IMG/VR virus record: IMGVR_UViG_3300017728_000098
Span: 1 to 25,396 of that record
DNA from: a virus
DNA length: 25,396 bases
Strand: one strand, 5' to 3'
Part shown: positions 14,298 to 21,753 of the stretch, piece by piece
How positions within the stretch are numbered: position 1 is the first letter of the stretch
How the letters are laid out: every line of letters starts with the position of its first letter
The notes under the pieces: generated by a model
Told to the model about the DNA's origin: nothing
Seen by the model: only the letters and a program-made list of their open reading frames with translations
The model's database searches: none
Position numbers and translations under genes: made by a program

Positions 14298-17200
14298 ATG
14301 GCAAAGATTCAATTAAAGAGATCAGTCATATTAGACGGCGGTAATGCCAAAGAGCCTACCGCTTCACAAATGCAGTATGGCGAAATTGCTATTAACTATA
14401 ACGAGAACGACCCTTCAATTTTTATTAAAGATAGTAGTGATGCCATTGTGCGTATCGCTGGGGTAAATGCTAGAGGTAATATTCCAAGTGACATTCAAGG
14501 CTACCCAGATATAACAGATAGTCAGGGGGCAACTCTAGATGCTCGCTATCTCAAGCTTGGATCAGGGATAGGAGCGCAAGTTGTTCAGTCTTCTTCTACA
14601 ACTGATTTTAATGGTGGACTAAAAGTAAGTGGTGGTTCAACGTATCTGTTAGAGCTTGCAAGCGGTGGAGCTACCAAGCTTGTAGTGCTTCCTACTGGAC
14701 AAGTAGGCATCGGTGTCACATCACCCACAGCACCCTTGCAGGTCAGTGGTCAAGTTATTGCTAGCAGCTTTTCAGGTACTGGTAGCGCACTAACTTCACT
14801 CGATGGAGGAAATATATCGCAAGGCACTATTGATACAGCAAGAATGCCTGCAACATACACGTTAGCCGACAATATCACGATTAAGGCGACAGGTGCTAGT
14901 AACGCCTTGGACTTAAAATCGGAACAACATGTAAGAGTAAGAGCACTTAATACAGGCAGTTATATTAAATTTACTGGGAACAATGGGCAAGCGTCATATC
15001 GTTTTACCAAAGCCGGCCAAGTAACAATTGAAGGAAAATTAGATTTCGAAAGCCTTACTGCTGACCGGACATTTACCTACCCTAACGTGTCTGGTACGAT
15101 TGCTCTTATCAGTAGCACAATTGATAATTCAGACAAGCTTGACGGATTGCATGCTGCTAGTTTTATTCGATCTGATGCTTTAACAGAAGTAACTTCAAGT
15201 ACTGAATGGCAGGATAACCAAAAAGCTATGTTTGGTAATGATGGAGATCTTCAGATCTACCATACTGGAAGCACAGCATTTATTGATAATAATACCGGTA
15301 ATTTGGTCCTTAGTTGTAATGTAGATGATGATGACGGCGGTAATATTGTTCTTAGAGCTAAGGCAAATGAACAATCAATTGTCTGCAATGACGACGGATC
15401 TGTCAAGCTATTTTTTGACAATGATCCTAAGCTGGAAACAAAAGCTCATGGTTCCACAACTACTGGCATTCATAAAAGTGATCAACTCGAATCTACGATC
15501 GCAAATGGGACATCTCCTTTAATCGTTGCTAGTTCAACATTAGTAGCCAATTTAAACGCTGATGCCGTTGACGGTGTCCATGCCACTTCATTCCTTAGGT
15601 CTGATGTAAGTACAACGTTTAACGCAAATCTTGCTGATTTTAAATTTAATAGTGATGGTGATAGGATCTTAATCAAATTCCAATATAATGCAGCCTCTAA
15701 GTGGAATCTGAAACAGAACAATAATGGTCTCGACTTAGATTTTGAAAATGTCGGTACTCATAGTGGTTCTATGAGAATTGATGGTAACTTGATTTGGCAT
15801 GCAGGGAATGATGGTGCAGGATCTGGCCTAGATGCAGATACTCTCGATGGCAATGATTCAAGCAACTTTATTCGTTCTAATGTTGCTTCTAATATTACCA
15901 ACACAATGGAGTTCCAAGATAATGTCGAACTACAGTTTGGCAATAGTTCCGATTTTCGAATATTCCATAACAGCAGCTCTAATAATAATATTATTCAAAA
16001 CTACCGTAATAGTGATGGAAACATTCTTATTAATGGTGACAATACTGCTGGTATTACTCAGACGATGCTTGTTGCTGACTCCAGTACCGCTAGAACTTTT
16101 GTACAGCTAAATGAAAACGATGCAATACGTCTAAAAACTACTGATATTGGTGCAACTGTTTACGGTTCACTTACAACAACAGCAAGCCAAGGTACTGCAC
16201 CTCTTATTGTTACTAGTTCTACTGTAGTTACGAATCTAAATGCAGATCAGTTAGATGGTTTACATGCTGGATCCTTTGTTAGAGGCGACGGGCAAACTTT
16301 TGGCAGCGGCTCAGTAGATATAAGAGCAGATGATGTTGATTTTATAGTCAGAGATCTTACAGAACCTAGCGGAAGCAGAAACTATATTTGGCGTGATTTT
16401 TCTGCAGGCTTGCTTTATCTTGGCACCACTAATGCTGTTGTGACTCCTAGATCAAATGTTGTACCTTTTACTGATAGCAATTTCACCCTTGGTACAGATA
16501 CAATGCGGTGGTCGCATTGCTATGTCGATGACCTAACTATCACTAACGGTATTGCTGGAACAGATATCACAACTGGCACGATTAGTGAAGATCGTATTCC
16601 TTCAAATATTGAAAAGCAAGCCAATATCGAAATCAAGGCTAACGGCACAGGTAAAGACCTTAAGTTATATGCGTCTGATCATGTCTTTGTTAATGCAGGT
16701 ATTGATGAACCTGGGGTCATCTATTTCCGTGCTAGTAATGGTGTTTCTTCATATAGGTTCGCAAAATCAGGACAAACAACTATTGAAGGATATTTGAGTT
16801 TTGAAAGCCTTACTACTGACCGGACATACACTTTCCCTGATGAATCAGGGACGGTGATGCTTACAACATACCCAGTAGATAACGCTAATAAACTAGATGG
16901 CCTTGATTCTACACAATTCCTTAGGAGCGATGTAGCGGCTACAAAGACTGGTAGTACTACTTTTAACGCGGTTGTAAATATTAGAGGGCACTTGGATATT
17001 AGTGATGCACAAGAAGTTCGTTTCGGTTCTAGTGATGATTTCACAATGAGCTTCGATGCCAATGGTTGGCTGTATATCAATCAAAAGGCTAGTGGAATTA
17101 TCTTCCAAGATAATGGCACAAACGTAGTTCGCCTGGAAGATGATGGAACCTTCCGGCCAGAGGTCACAGAAACATGCACTCTCGGTGGGTCAAGCAAGTA

Positions 17201-18863
17201 CTGGGCCAACGCCTATATCAAGAATGTATCCATTTCATCGACATTAAACGTTCGAGGTGCAATTGACTTGGCTGATAACGACATTTTGAGATTTGGCACC
17301 GGTGATGACGCTCAGATGGTGCATGATGGCTCACATCTCTATTTAAAGTTATTAGCTGATGACGACTTAATTATTACTGATGAAAATAGTAGCTCACTTG
17401 CTGCAGTTAGGGTTGATTCCAGTGCTCGTCGTGTTTATGTTCAAGATAATATTTACGCTGGTTATAATATGGCCGCTTACAATTCCGGGTCAAGTAATGC
17501 AATAAGTACTTACGCCAGGGATGCTGCTAACCAGGCCGAAAATGAATGGACTTCCTATACGCAAATCGCTGCTGATTGGCGTGGCAAAACAAATGAAAGT
17601 ACTAATGAAAGTACACATCATTTTATTTCTGCTGTAAAAGACCAAGCGGGTAATACTGCTATTGTTCACAAACTCGATGTTAGCGGATCGCATTGGGGCT
17701 TAGGAAGTATGTATGCAGGCCGGACGCAAAGTACTACCACCGCTACAGCTACAAATTACTATGGGCGTACTGGTAATGGCTATGGATTTCATTGTTATAA
17801 CGGTAACCCCACAGCGAGTGGCTTGCTGTATTCAACTAACTATCGCGCTTATGCGAGATTGACTGCAGTATTTGAGGATGCAGATGATAGAAAAGCTTTG
17901 TATGGGATCAAATCAGATACTGATGGCACTATTGATTACGATCAAGATCAATATTTAGCCTGTTCTGCAATGGGCCGTTTTGATGTAAAAGGTGGTATTC
18001 GATCTGGCCGTGTTGAATCAGATGAAGCAACCCCTAATCAGGTTTATGCGCCAGTAGGCTGGGGTGGTGGTATTGGCATATTATCGTACGGAGGCAATAG
18101 TAATTCTTACACTGCAATTTCCGGACGCTCTACATCTAATAGTGATTATGTTCTTCGTGTCCGTGTTAACCAAGCTGCTGATAAAGTACGAATTCAATCA
18201 AACGGTCAATGTTATACAGATGGAGCTTGGAACAATGTCCCTGCTGACTATGCAGAATATTTTGAGTGGGAAGATGGTAACGTTAATGATGAAGACAGAA
18301 GGGGTGTGACTGTAGTCTTACTTCAAGATGGCAAAATTCGTGCTGCAACAGCGGAAGACGATAGTGAAAGTATTATTGGCGTTATTTCAGCTTATCCAGC
18401 ATTTGTTGGTGATGCAGCGGAATTATCTTGGCATGGAATGTATGAGAAAGATTCTTTTGGTAAACCTGTTGAAGAAAACGAGTTATGGTTGATTTGGAAC
18501 AAAGAATATAAAGATGGAGTACCTATCAACCAGCCAATTGCAAGTGATCCAAATAGCTGGGGGGCTTGTGAAGGCTTTCCTTTGTCAGATCTTCCACGTA
18601 TTGAAAAAGCCATGGCTGATGGAATACAGACAGGTATTCCACGTTGGGCAATTGATCAAAATTGCGTTGTCAATAAGCCAAAGCAAATTGTATCAAGTGC
18701 TTATGATCCAAGCAAAGTCTATATTCCAAGATCAGAACGTAAGGAATGGGATACTGTTGGTTTAATTGGAAAATTACCAGTAGTTAAAGGTTCTCCTATA
18801 GGTTCTAGGTGGATTAAGATGGGTGAGTTGTCCGATACCTTAGACCGCTACTTTGTTCGGTAA
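14298..18863 (+). CDS. Tail fibre/spike with C-terminal self-processing (Peptidase_G2/IMC) domain
   Basis: 1521 aa. The N-terminus (1-60) has the phage fibre attachment pattern: IQLKRS, YGEIAINYN and FIKDSSDAIVRIAG. The shaft is built of repeats: five copies of an LDG-x5-F-[IVL]-R unit (nt 15139, 15568, 15842, 16252, 16894 onward) and four copies of an FG-x3-D-[LF] beta unit. A block of about 115 residues around nt 14840-15190 recurs at 16590-16930. The C-terminus, from about residue 1310 (ADYAEYFEW, then EDRRGVTV), matches the intramolecular chaperone Peptidase_G2 domain, which trimerises the fibre and then cuts itself off. It is the likely receptor-binding organelle of the virion. Confidence 0.88.
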   Translation: MAKIQLKRSVILDGGNAKEPTASQMQYGEIAINYNENDPSIFIKDSSDAIVRIAGVNARGNIPSDIQGYPDITDSQGATLDARYLKLGSGIGAQVVQSSSTTDFNGGLKVSGGSTYLLELASGGATKLVVLPTGQVGIGVTSPTAPLQVSGQVIASSFSGTGSALTSLDGGNISQGTIDTARMPATYTLADNITIKATGASNALDLKSEQHVRVRALNTGSYIKFTGNNGQASYRFTKAGQVTIEGKLDFESLTADRTFTYPNVSGTIALISSTIDNSDKLDGLHAASFIRSDALTEVTSSTEWQDNQKAMFGNDGDLQIYHTGSTAFIDNNTGNLVLSCNVDDDDGGNIVLRAKANEQSIVCNDDGSVKLFFDNDPKLETKAHGSTTTGIHKSDQLESTIANGTSPLIVASSTLVANLNADAVDGVHATSFLRSDVSTTFNANLADFKFNSDGDRILIKFQYNAASKWNLKQNNNGLDLDFENVGTHSGSMRIDGNLIWHAGNDGAGSGLDADTLDGNDSSNFIRSNVASNITNTMEFQDNVELQFGNSSDFRIFHNSSSNNNIIQNYRNSDGNILINGDNTAGITQTMLVADSSTARTFVQLNENDAIRLKTTDIGATVYGSLTTTASQGTAPLIVTSSTVVTNLNADQLDGLHAGSFVRGDGQTFGSGSVDIRADDVDFIVRDLTEPSGSRNYIWRDFSAGLLYLGTTNAVVTPRSNVVPFTDSNFTLGTDTMRWSHCYVDDLTITNGIAGTDITTGTISEDRIPSNIEKQANIEIKANGTGKDLKLYASDHVFVNAGIDEPGVIYFRASNGVSSYRFAKSGQTTIEGYLSFESLTTDRTYTFPDESGTVMLTTYPVDNANKLDGLDSTQFLRSDVAATKTGSTTFNAVVNIRGHLDISDAQEVRFGSSDDFTMSFDANGWLYINQKASGIIFQDNGTNVVRLEDDGTFRPEVTETCTLGGSSKYWANAYIKNVSISSTLNVRGAIDLADNDILRFGTGDDAQMVHDGSHLYLKLLADDDLIITDENSSSLAAVRVDSSARRVYVQDNIYAGYNMAAYNSGSSNAISTYARDAANQAENEWTSYTQIAADWRGKTNESTNESTHHFISAVKDQAGNTAIVHKLDVSGSHWGLGSMYAGRTQSTTTATATNYYGRTGNGYGFHCYNGNPTASGLLYSTNYRAYARLTAVFEDADDRKALYGIKSDTDGTIDYDQDQYLACSAMGRFDVKGGIRSGRVESDEATPNQVYAPVGWGGGIGILSYGGNSNSYTAISGRSTSNSDYVLRVRVNQAADKVRIQSNGQCYTDGAWNNVPADYAEYFEWEDGNVNDEDRRGVTVVLLQDGKIRAATAEDDSESIIGVISAYPAFVGDAAELSWHGMYEKDSFGKPVEENELWLIWNKEYKDGVPINQPIASDPNSWGACEGFPLSDLPRIEKAMADGIQTGIPRWAIDQNCVVNKPKQIVSSAYDPSKVYIPRSERKEWDTVGLIGKLPVVKGSPIGSRWIKMGELSDTLDRYFVR
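15048..16827 (+). repeat. Duplicated module inside the tail-fibre gene
   Basis: The 25 bases starting at 15048 and at 16803 differ at one position (both begin GAAAGCCTTACT). They sit in two related blocks of about 115 codons, 14840-15190 and 16590-16930, that share FESLT-[AT]-DRT, SYRF-[TA]-K-[AS]-GQ and LDGL motifs. Near-identical DNA in one stretch within otherwise diverged repeats suggests recent exchange between the copies. Confidence 0.7.
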
Positions 18864-18879
18864 TACCTGATATTCGGTT

Positions 18880-18925
18880 GGCAGCATTAATTACACCGGT
18901 TTTCACCTCTTTGCTGCCTCTCTTT
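18880..18925 (+). terminator. Weak terminator-like hairpin after tail fibre
   Basis: GGCAGCA (18880-18886) pairs with TGCTGCC (18912-18918) around a 25-nt loop and is followed by TCTCTTT. The long loop and mixed tail make it weaker than the terminators at 3437 and 9085. Confidence 0.4.
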
Positions 18926-18941
18926 ACTATTTAATCTTTGC

Positions 18942-18947
18942 TAGATT
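18942..18947 (+). promoter_or_regulatory. -10-like hexamer TAGATT for 18970 gene
   Basis: TAGATT ends 22 nt before the ATG at 18970; no -35 box is evident. Confidence 0.45.
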
Positions 18948-18969
18948 AAAGCTTGAATAATTCATTCAT

Positions 18970-19152
18970 ATGCCTTGTAAAAAATCAGAACTAGCCAGTG
19001 CCATTAATAGCTTTGCTGCAGCAAGAACAACCGGCGACGGTAATCTTCAGAAGATGGCAGCTCATGTTCTTGAGCAGCTGATTGATACGCTTCAGTTTTC
19101 TAATGAAGATGCAACAGAGGTTAGTGAGACAGAAGTTGTCGAAGGTGACTAA
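18970..19152 (+). CDS. Hypothetical small acidic-tailed protein (60 aa)
   Basis: 60 aa. The N-terminus has MPCKKSELASAINSFAAAR, then a short loop (TGDGN), a second amphipathic helix (about 26-42) and a Glu/Asp/Thr/Val tail. The two-helix plan with an acidic tail resembles small conserved proteins I recall from marine cyanophages, function unknown. The stop codon overlaps by two bases the stop of the convergent lysozyme frame (19149-19152), with no terminator between them. Confidence 0.7.
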   Translation: MPCKKSELASAINSFAAARTTGDGNLQKMAAHVLEQLIDTLQFSNEDATEVSETEVVEGD

Positions 19153-19610
19153 TTAGCAGATAGCTTAATTTCAGCGGCTCTCCTTCGGATTAATCCGGGG
19201 AGAGGCCCGTTCGGCCCATTCACCCATTTAGGGAATTCCTGTTGAAAGCACAGTGCTTTGTTCTCGCCGTCATTTATGCGTCGAGTGAAAGTGCTGTTTT
19301 CTAGTGCGCTACTACCTACGTTAAATGCAAAGCTGACAATTGCATCAAACTCATGTTGCGTAAGGACAGGCAGAATAATTTTGACAACCTGCTCTTCGAA
19401 CCACATAAGGTCTTTACGTAATAGCTCCTCCGCATCATCTTTGGTGATGACTTGACCCTCAAACACATGCTGAGTGTGGCCATATCCAATCGAGAGTATC
19501 GAGCTAGCGCAATAGTACGCTTCAAGCTCTAAGCCCTCAAAGGACTTAATAAGGTCAATTCCTGCTTGTGATGTGCGGGAAGGCTCAGAAACATGAGCTC
19601 CCGCCTTTAC
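19149..19610 (-). CDS. GH24 lysozyme (endolysin) domain in the -1 frame of the peptidase gene
   Basis: This frame encodes a complete T4/lambdoid-type GH24 muramidase that cuts the glycan strand of peptidoglycan. From the slip point it has 153 residues. LIKSFEG carries the catalytic Glu (261 of the fused product), then E-x8-C-x5-S (Cys270, Ser276) and IGYGHT; FDAIVSFAFNVG and GLIRRRAAE complete the family pattern. The usual third residue is Thr; here it is Ser. Upstream the frame runs only to a TGA at 19626-19628 and has no ATG, GTG or TTG before the Glu. A GTG at 19466 would drop the active site. Expression therefore most likely needs a -1 frameshift from the peptidase at 19610-19616. An A-run indel is the alternative. 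Confidence 0.88.
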   Translation of the reverse strand, partial: VKAGAHVSEPSRTSQAGIDLIKSFEGLELEAYYCASSILSIGYGHTQHVFEGQVITKDDAEELLRKDLMWFEEQVVKIILPVLTQHEFDAIVSFAFNVGSSALENSTFTRRINDGENKALCFQQEFPKWVNGPNGPLPGLIRRRAAEIKLSAN

Positions 19611-19616
19611 TTTTTT
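19575..19616 (-). promoter_or_regulatory. Programmed -1 frameshift site: slippery heptamer plus hairpin
   Basis: Reading the minus strand: A AAA AAG (19616-19610) is in the zero frame of the peptidase (gcA AAA AAG) and is followed at once by TAA. After a 5-nt spacer a stem forms: GCGGGAGCTCA (19604-19594) pairs with TGAGC (19587-19583) and TCCCGC (19580-19575), with a 2-nt bulge CT and a 6-nt loop, 11 bp in all. Slipping one base back leads exactly into the lysozyme frame. Heptamer, spacer length, hairpin and adjacent stop all match known bacterial -1 frameshift cassettes. Confidence 0.82.
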
Positions 19617-20317
19617 GCGCTCGGATCACTTACATCCATATACCAACCGGTGCCTTCTCCTTCAACAGTCCAACGTGGGTTAAAGTTTTTGTAGCTGTAC
19701 TTTATACCTGCACCATCTAAATTAGCTGTGTATCCTCCACTGCGAAGTGAGGCTTCTCCATTTGGATCATTTACAATCCATGTTTCATTCTCATCGTCGT
19801 ATCCAATAATTACTGAATAGTGGCCTCCACCTGAAGGCGAACTGACTGGTCCTTCAAACAACCAGCCCACTGCTACAGGTCTTCCTGAATCAATAGCATC
19901 TTTCAATGTTTGAGTTGTACCATCAAATTTAAACTCTGCGTCAAGACCAATTGACTTCAAAGTTTTAACTTGTGCTTGTGCATCTGTTGTATCACCATAT
20001 TGCTTACGGATTGCGTTGTAATCGTCATCGTTATCAATCTTTCCGTAGTACATGGCGACCATGGCCATGCTGCTTGAGAAGCATTCTCTAAATCCCGTTC
20101 CAGAAGAATTATCGTTTTGACTTTGAAATGGCACACTTAATATGGTGCTGCTTGTAACCTCAAGCTTGTCACGGTAAGTCTTAACCCAAGCATGTTCATT
20201 ATCTTTCAATATATCCCTCATTTGCCCATACAGTATCCGAATACCTTCCTTCTGTTGAGCTTCTGAGTTGTAATACTTGAAAAAGTTTTCAAACTCTTTA
20301 AACGATAGATTAGCCAT
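19607..20317 (-). CDS. C39-like papain-fold cysteine peptidase, first half of a two-domain endolysin
   Basis: 236 aa in the zero frame. Residues 1-55 are a charged helical lead. Residues 60-200 match the Peptidase_C39_2 fold: VPFQSQ, catalytic Cys79 in FRECFSSSMAMVAMYYG, His166 in GGGHYSVIIGYD, and Asp184 in WIVNDPNGE. There is no signal peptide. In phage lysins such domains cut peptide stems or cross-bridges of peptidoglycan. The frame ends SAKK-stop exactly on the slippery site, so termination gives a 236-aa peptidase and frameshifting gives a 389-aa peptidase-lysozyme. The minus-strand TAGAAT at 20344-20339 lies 21 nt before the ATG. A holin gene was not found nearby. Confidence 0.85.
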   Translation of the reverse strand: MANLSFKEFENFFKYYNSEAQQKEGIRILYGQMRDILKDNEHAWVKTYRDKLEVTSSTILSVPFQSQNDNSSGTGFRECFSSSMAMVAMYYGKIDNDDDYNAIRKQYGDTTDAQAQVKTLKSIGLDAEFKFDGTTQTLKDAIDSGRPVAVGWLFEGPVSSPSGGGHYSVIIGYDDENETWIVNDPNGEASLRSGGYTANLDGAGIKYSYKNFNPRWTVEGEGTGWYMDVSDPSAKK

Positions 20318-20338
20318 TTTATATTTCTATTCTTAAGC

Positions 20339-20360
20339 ATTCTAACCACTACAATATAAT
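20339..20360. promoter_or_regulatory. Divergent promoter region between lysis gene and 20376 gene
   Basis: On the minus strand TAGAAT (20344-20339) is 21 nt from the peptidase ATG. On the plus strand TACAAT (20350-20355) is 20 nt, and the overlapping TATAAT (20355-20360) 15 nt, from the ATG at 20376. The two -10 boxes are only 5 bp apart, so the two transcription starts must lie back to back. Confidence 0.55.
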
Positions 20361-20375
20361 AAATGAGTCTTTATT

Positions 20376-20651
20376 ATGACACCCGAAGAACGTACTACCT
20401 TCTGGAAAGCTGTAGAAAGTGGAGAAAGCCCCTTATTGTCTGTACTTCACAACTTAGTGGAAAAGTGGGGATTGCCTGCAATTATTATGTGCTTAGGTGA
20501 TATTTCTAATGTCTTATCCGAAGACGCAGAAACAGCACCACTTAGCCCAAATCAGCGTGGGTTAATTTTAGGTGCTTGTGCACAAGTGTGTGCTCTGAGT
20601 GATCAAATGCATGCTGAGATGGATTTTCTTACCCTTACAGACAATGGATAA
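20376..20651 (+). CDS. Hypothetical protein (91 aa)
   Basis: 91 aa, helical and slightly acidic, with four Cys in the second half (MCLGD, GACAQVCALS). A moderately hydrophobic stretch at about residues 32-42 is too short for a clear membrane helix. No family is recognised. The last 8 bases overlap the start of the next small gene (ATG 20644), so the two are probably co-translated. It heads the small-protein cluster downstream of the lysis locus; whether it acts in lysis cannot be told from sequence. Confidence 0.65.
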   Translation: MTPEERTTFWKAVESGESPLLSVLHNLVEKWGLPAIIMCLGDISNVLSEDAETAPLSPNQRGLILGACAQVCALSDQMHAEMDFLTLTDNG

Positions 20652-20772
20652 ACACGAGAGAGACAATTGGGTCAAAGTTAAAGAAGCACTTGAAAAAGCT
20701 AATAAAACTGATTGTTACTTTTACAAACGTGCAGTTGCAATTATTGCAGGGAAACCGGACCCATTACAATAA
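20644..20772 (+). CDS. Very small conserved-looking cyanophage protein (42 aa)
   Basis: 42 aa, starting MDKHERDNWVKVKEALEKA, followed by KTDCYFYKRAVAIIAGKP and a short tail. ATG 20644 overlaps the previous stop codon region. The pattern of an amphipathic helix, then KTD-x-YFYKRA and G-K-x-DP resembles small proteins I recall from marine T4-like cyanophages; function is unknown. Its last codons contain the TACAAT box used by the next gene. Confidence 0.65.
   Translation: MDKHERDNWVKVKEALEKANKTDCYFYKRAVAIIAGKPDPLQ
20765..20770 (+). promoter_or_regulatory. -10-like hexamer TACAAT for 20796 unit
   Basis: TACAAT overlaps the end of the 42-aa gene and ends 25 nt before the ATG at 20796, which heads the overlapping basic-protein cluster. 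Confidence 0.5.
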
Positions 20773-20795
20773 ATATAGAGTTTAAAAATATTAAT

Positions 20796-21095
20796 ATGGC
20801 TGGACAAACTGCGGCAAAATCTAAAGCCAAAGCTCCTGCTAAAAGCAAAAAGAAAGGCGCTATGAAAGGCATGACCGTTAAAGGCGGCCATAAACTTTCA
20901 GTTAAACAAGGTGCAGGCCTTACTGAAAAAGGGCGAAAAGCGATCAACCGAAAAACAGGATCAAACCTCAAGGCACCTGCACCTAATGGTAAGCCTGGAA
21001 CAAAAGCAGGTGCACGTAAGAAATCATTCTGCGCTAGATCACGTGGTTGGACAGGTGAGCGTGGTAAAGCAGCACGAGCGAGGTGGAAATGCTAA
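20796..21095 (+). CDS. Lys/Ala-rich basic protein, DUF6321-like (99 aa)
   Basis: 99 aa from ATG 20796. An upstream TTG-type extension to 20712 overlaps the previous gene and gives a Cys-rich N-terminus that does not fit the rest, so it is rejected. Residues 1-35 are Lys/Ala/Gly repeats. Residues 40-99 follow a conserved plan: GAGLTEKGRKAINRKTGSNL, then KAPAP, then SFCARSRGW and a terminal KAARARWKC. I recall this plan from small marine-phage proteins assigned to DUF6321, function unknown. The strong positive charge suggests nucleic-acid binding. Confidence 0.75.
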   Translation: MAGQTAAKSKAKAPAKSKKKGAMKGMTVKGGHKLSVKQGAGLTEKGRKAINRKTGSNLKAPAPNGKPGTKAGARKKSFCARSRGWTGERGKAARARWKC

Positions 21096-21232
21096 TTCGT
21101 ATGGCAGGTCAAGCATTAAAACCAATGGTAAATACAGGTGAAGGTTGTGCATCTAAGCCTGAAACTTATCCAGCAAAACCCCGTGGTGGAACAAGCCATG
21201 GCCCACAACTACTAGGTCAAAAGTATGTCTAA
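21089..21232 (+). CDS. Small protein (47 aa), overlapping start
   Basis: 47 aa. ATG 21089 overlaps the previous stop and has AGGTGG just upstream. An in-frame ATG at 21101 gives 43 aa starting MAGQALKPMVNTGEGC. The sequence is Gly/Pro/Lys-rich (AKPRGGTSHGP near residue 29), probably extended, with one Cys. The next gene starts inside its last codons. No family is recognised, but four consecutive overlapping starts make chance unlikely. Confidence 0.6.
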   Translation: MLIRMAGQALKPMVNTGEGCASKPETYPAKPRGGTSHGPQLLGQKYV

Positions 21233-21299
21233 ACTAGCAAAGAAACCCGTAAAACCTAAAGGCAATTGCGGCTGTAAGCACAGTAAAGGTAAAAAGTAA
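21225..21299 (+). CDS. Micropeptide with CxCxH motif (24 aa)
   Basis: 24 aa: a Lys/Pro-rich N-terminus, then GNCGCKHSKGKK. It starts 5 bases before the upstream stop codon's first downstream base and ends in TAATG (21297-21301), overlapping the next start. Nine or more Lys residues and a C-G-C-K-H cluster suggest nucleic-acid or metal binding. Support comes from the tight overlaps on both sides and matching composition; on its own it would be too short to call. Confidence 0.45.
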   Translation: MSKLAKKPVKPKGNCGCKHSKGKK

Positions 21300-21712
21300 T
21301 GGCTGACGGAACTGCTAAAAAGAAAGATCCAGCAAAGTGGGCAGCTGCTAAATCAAGAGCTAAAGCCAAGATGGGTGGCAAGCACAGTGCTCGTGCGATG
21401 CAACTGGCAACTAAATACTACAAAGATAGTGGCGGTAGTTATGCAGGTAAAAAACCTACTTCTAAAACTAATAAGCTCAAGAAATGGGGCAAAGAGAAAT
21501 GGCAAACTAAAGATGGTGCTGGTGACAAAGCCAAGCAGTCTGATGGTTCGACTAAACGATATCTTCCTAAAAAGGCTTGGAGTAAATTAACGCCGAAACA
21601 GAAAGCCGCAACAGATGCTAAAAAACGAGCAGCATCTAAGAGTGGGCAGAAAGTGACACCCAACACGAAAGCTGCAAAATCTGCAGGCAAATCAGCTAGA
21701 AATGCTAAGTAA
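21299..21712 (+). CDS. Lys-rich basic protein, DUF5872-like (137 aa)
   Basis: 137 aa, very basic. Residues about 10-50 are helical Lys/Ala-rich (KHSARAMQLATKYYKDSGG). The core pattern KWGKEKW (about 63), RYLPKKAWSKL (about 88) and KQKAATDAKKRAA (about 102), with a closing PNTKAAKSAGKSARNAK, matches the plan I know as DUF5872, found in cyanophages and giant viruses with unknown function. The gene starts in the stop codon of the 24-aa frame. With its two upstream partners it forms a set of histone-like basic proteins that might condense DNA or RNA; that role is inferred from charge. Confidence 0.75.
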   Translation: MADGTAKKKDPAKWAAAKSRAKAKMGGKHSARAMQLATKYYKDSGGSYAGKKPTSKTNKLKKWGKEKWQTKDGAGDKAKQSDGSTKRYLPKKAWSKLTPKQKAATDAKKRAASKSGQKVTPNTKAAKSAGKSARNAK

Positions 21713-21721
21713 AAGCTTAGT

Positions 21722-21727
21722 TAAAAT
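21722..21727 (+). promoter_or_regulatory. -10-like hexamer TAAAAT for LamG fibre
   Basis: TAAAAT ends 26 nt before ATG 21754 (23 nt before the TTG at 21751). Confidence 0.45.
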
Positions 21728-21753
21728 AATAGTAATGTAACTGCTTATGATTG

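Noticed and set aside
19316-19525. 69-codon minus-strand frame within the lysozyme
   Set aside because: It is an out-of-frame shadow. The true frame carries the full GH24 motifs.
20712-20795. N-terminal extension of the 20796 gene
   Set aside because: It overlaps the 42-aa gene and adds a Cys-rich segment unlike the rest. ATG 20796 has a TACAAT box at the normal distance.
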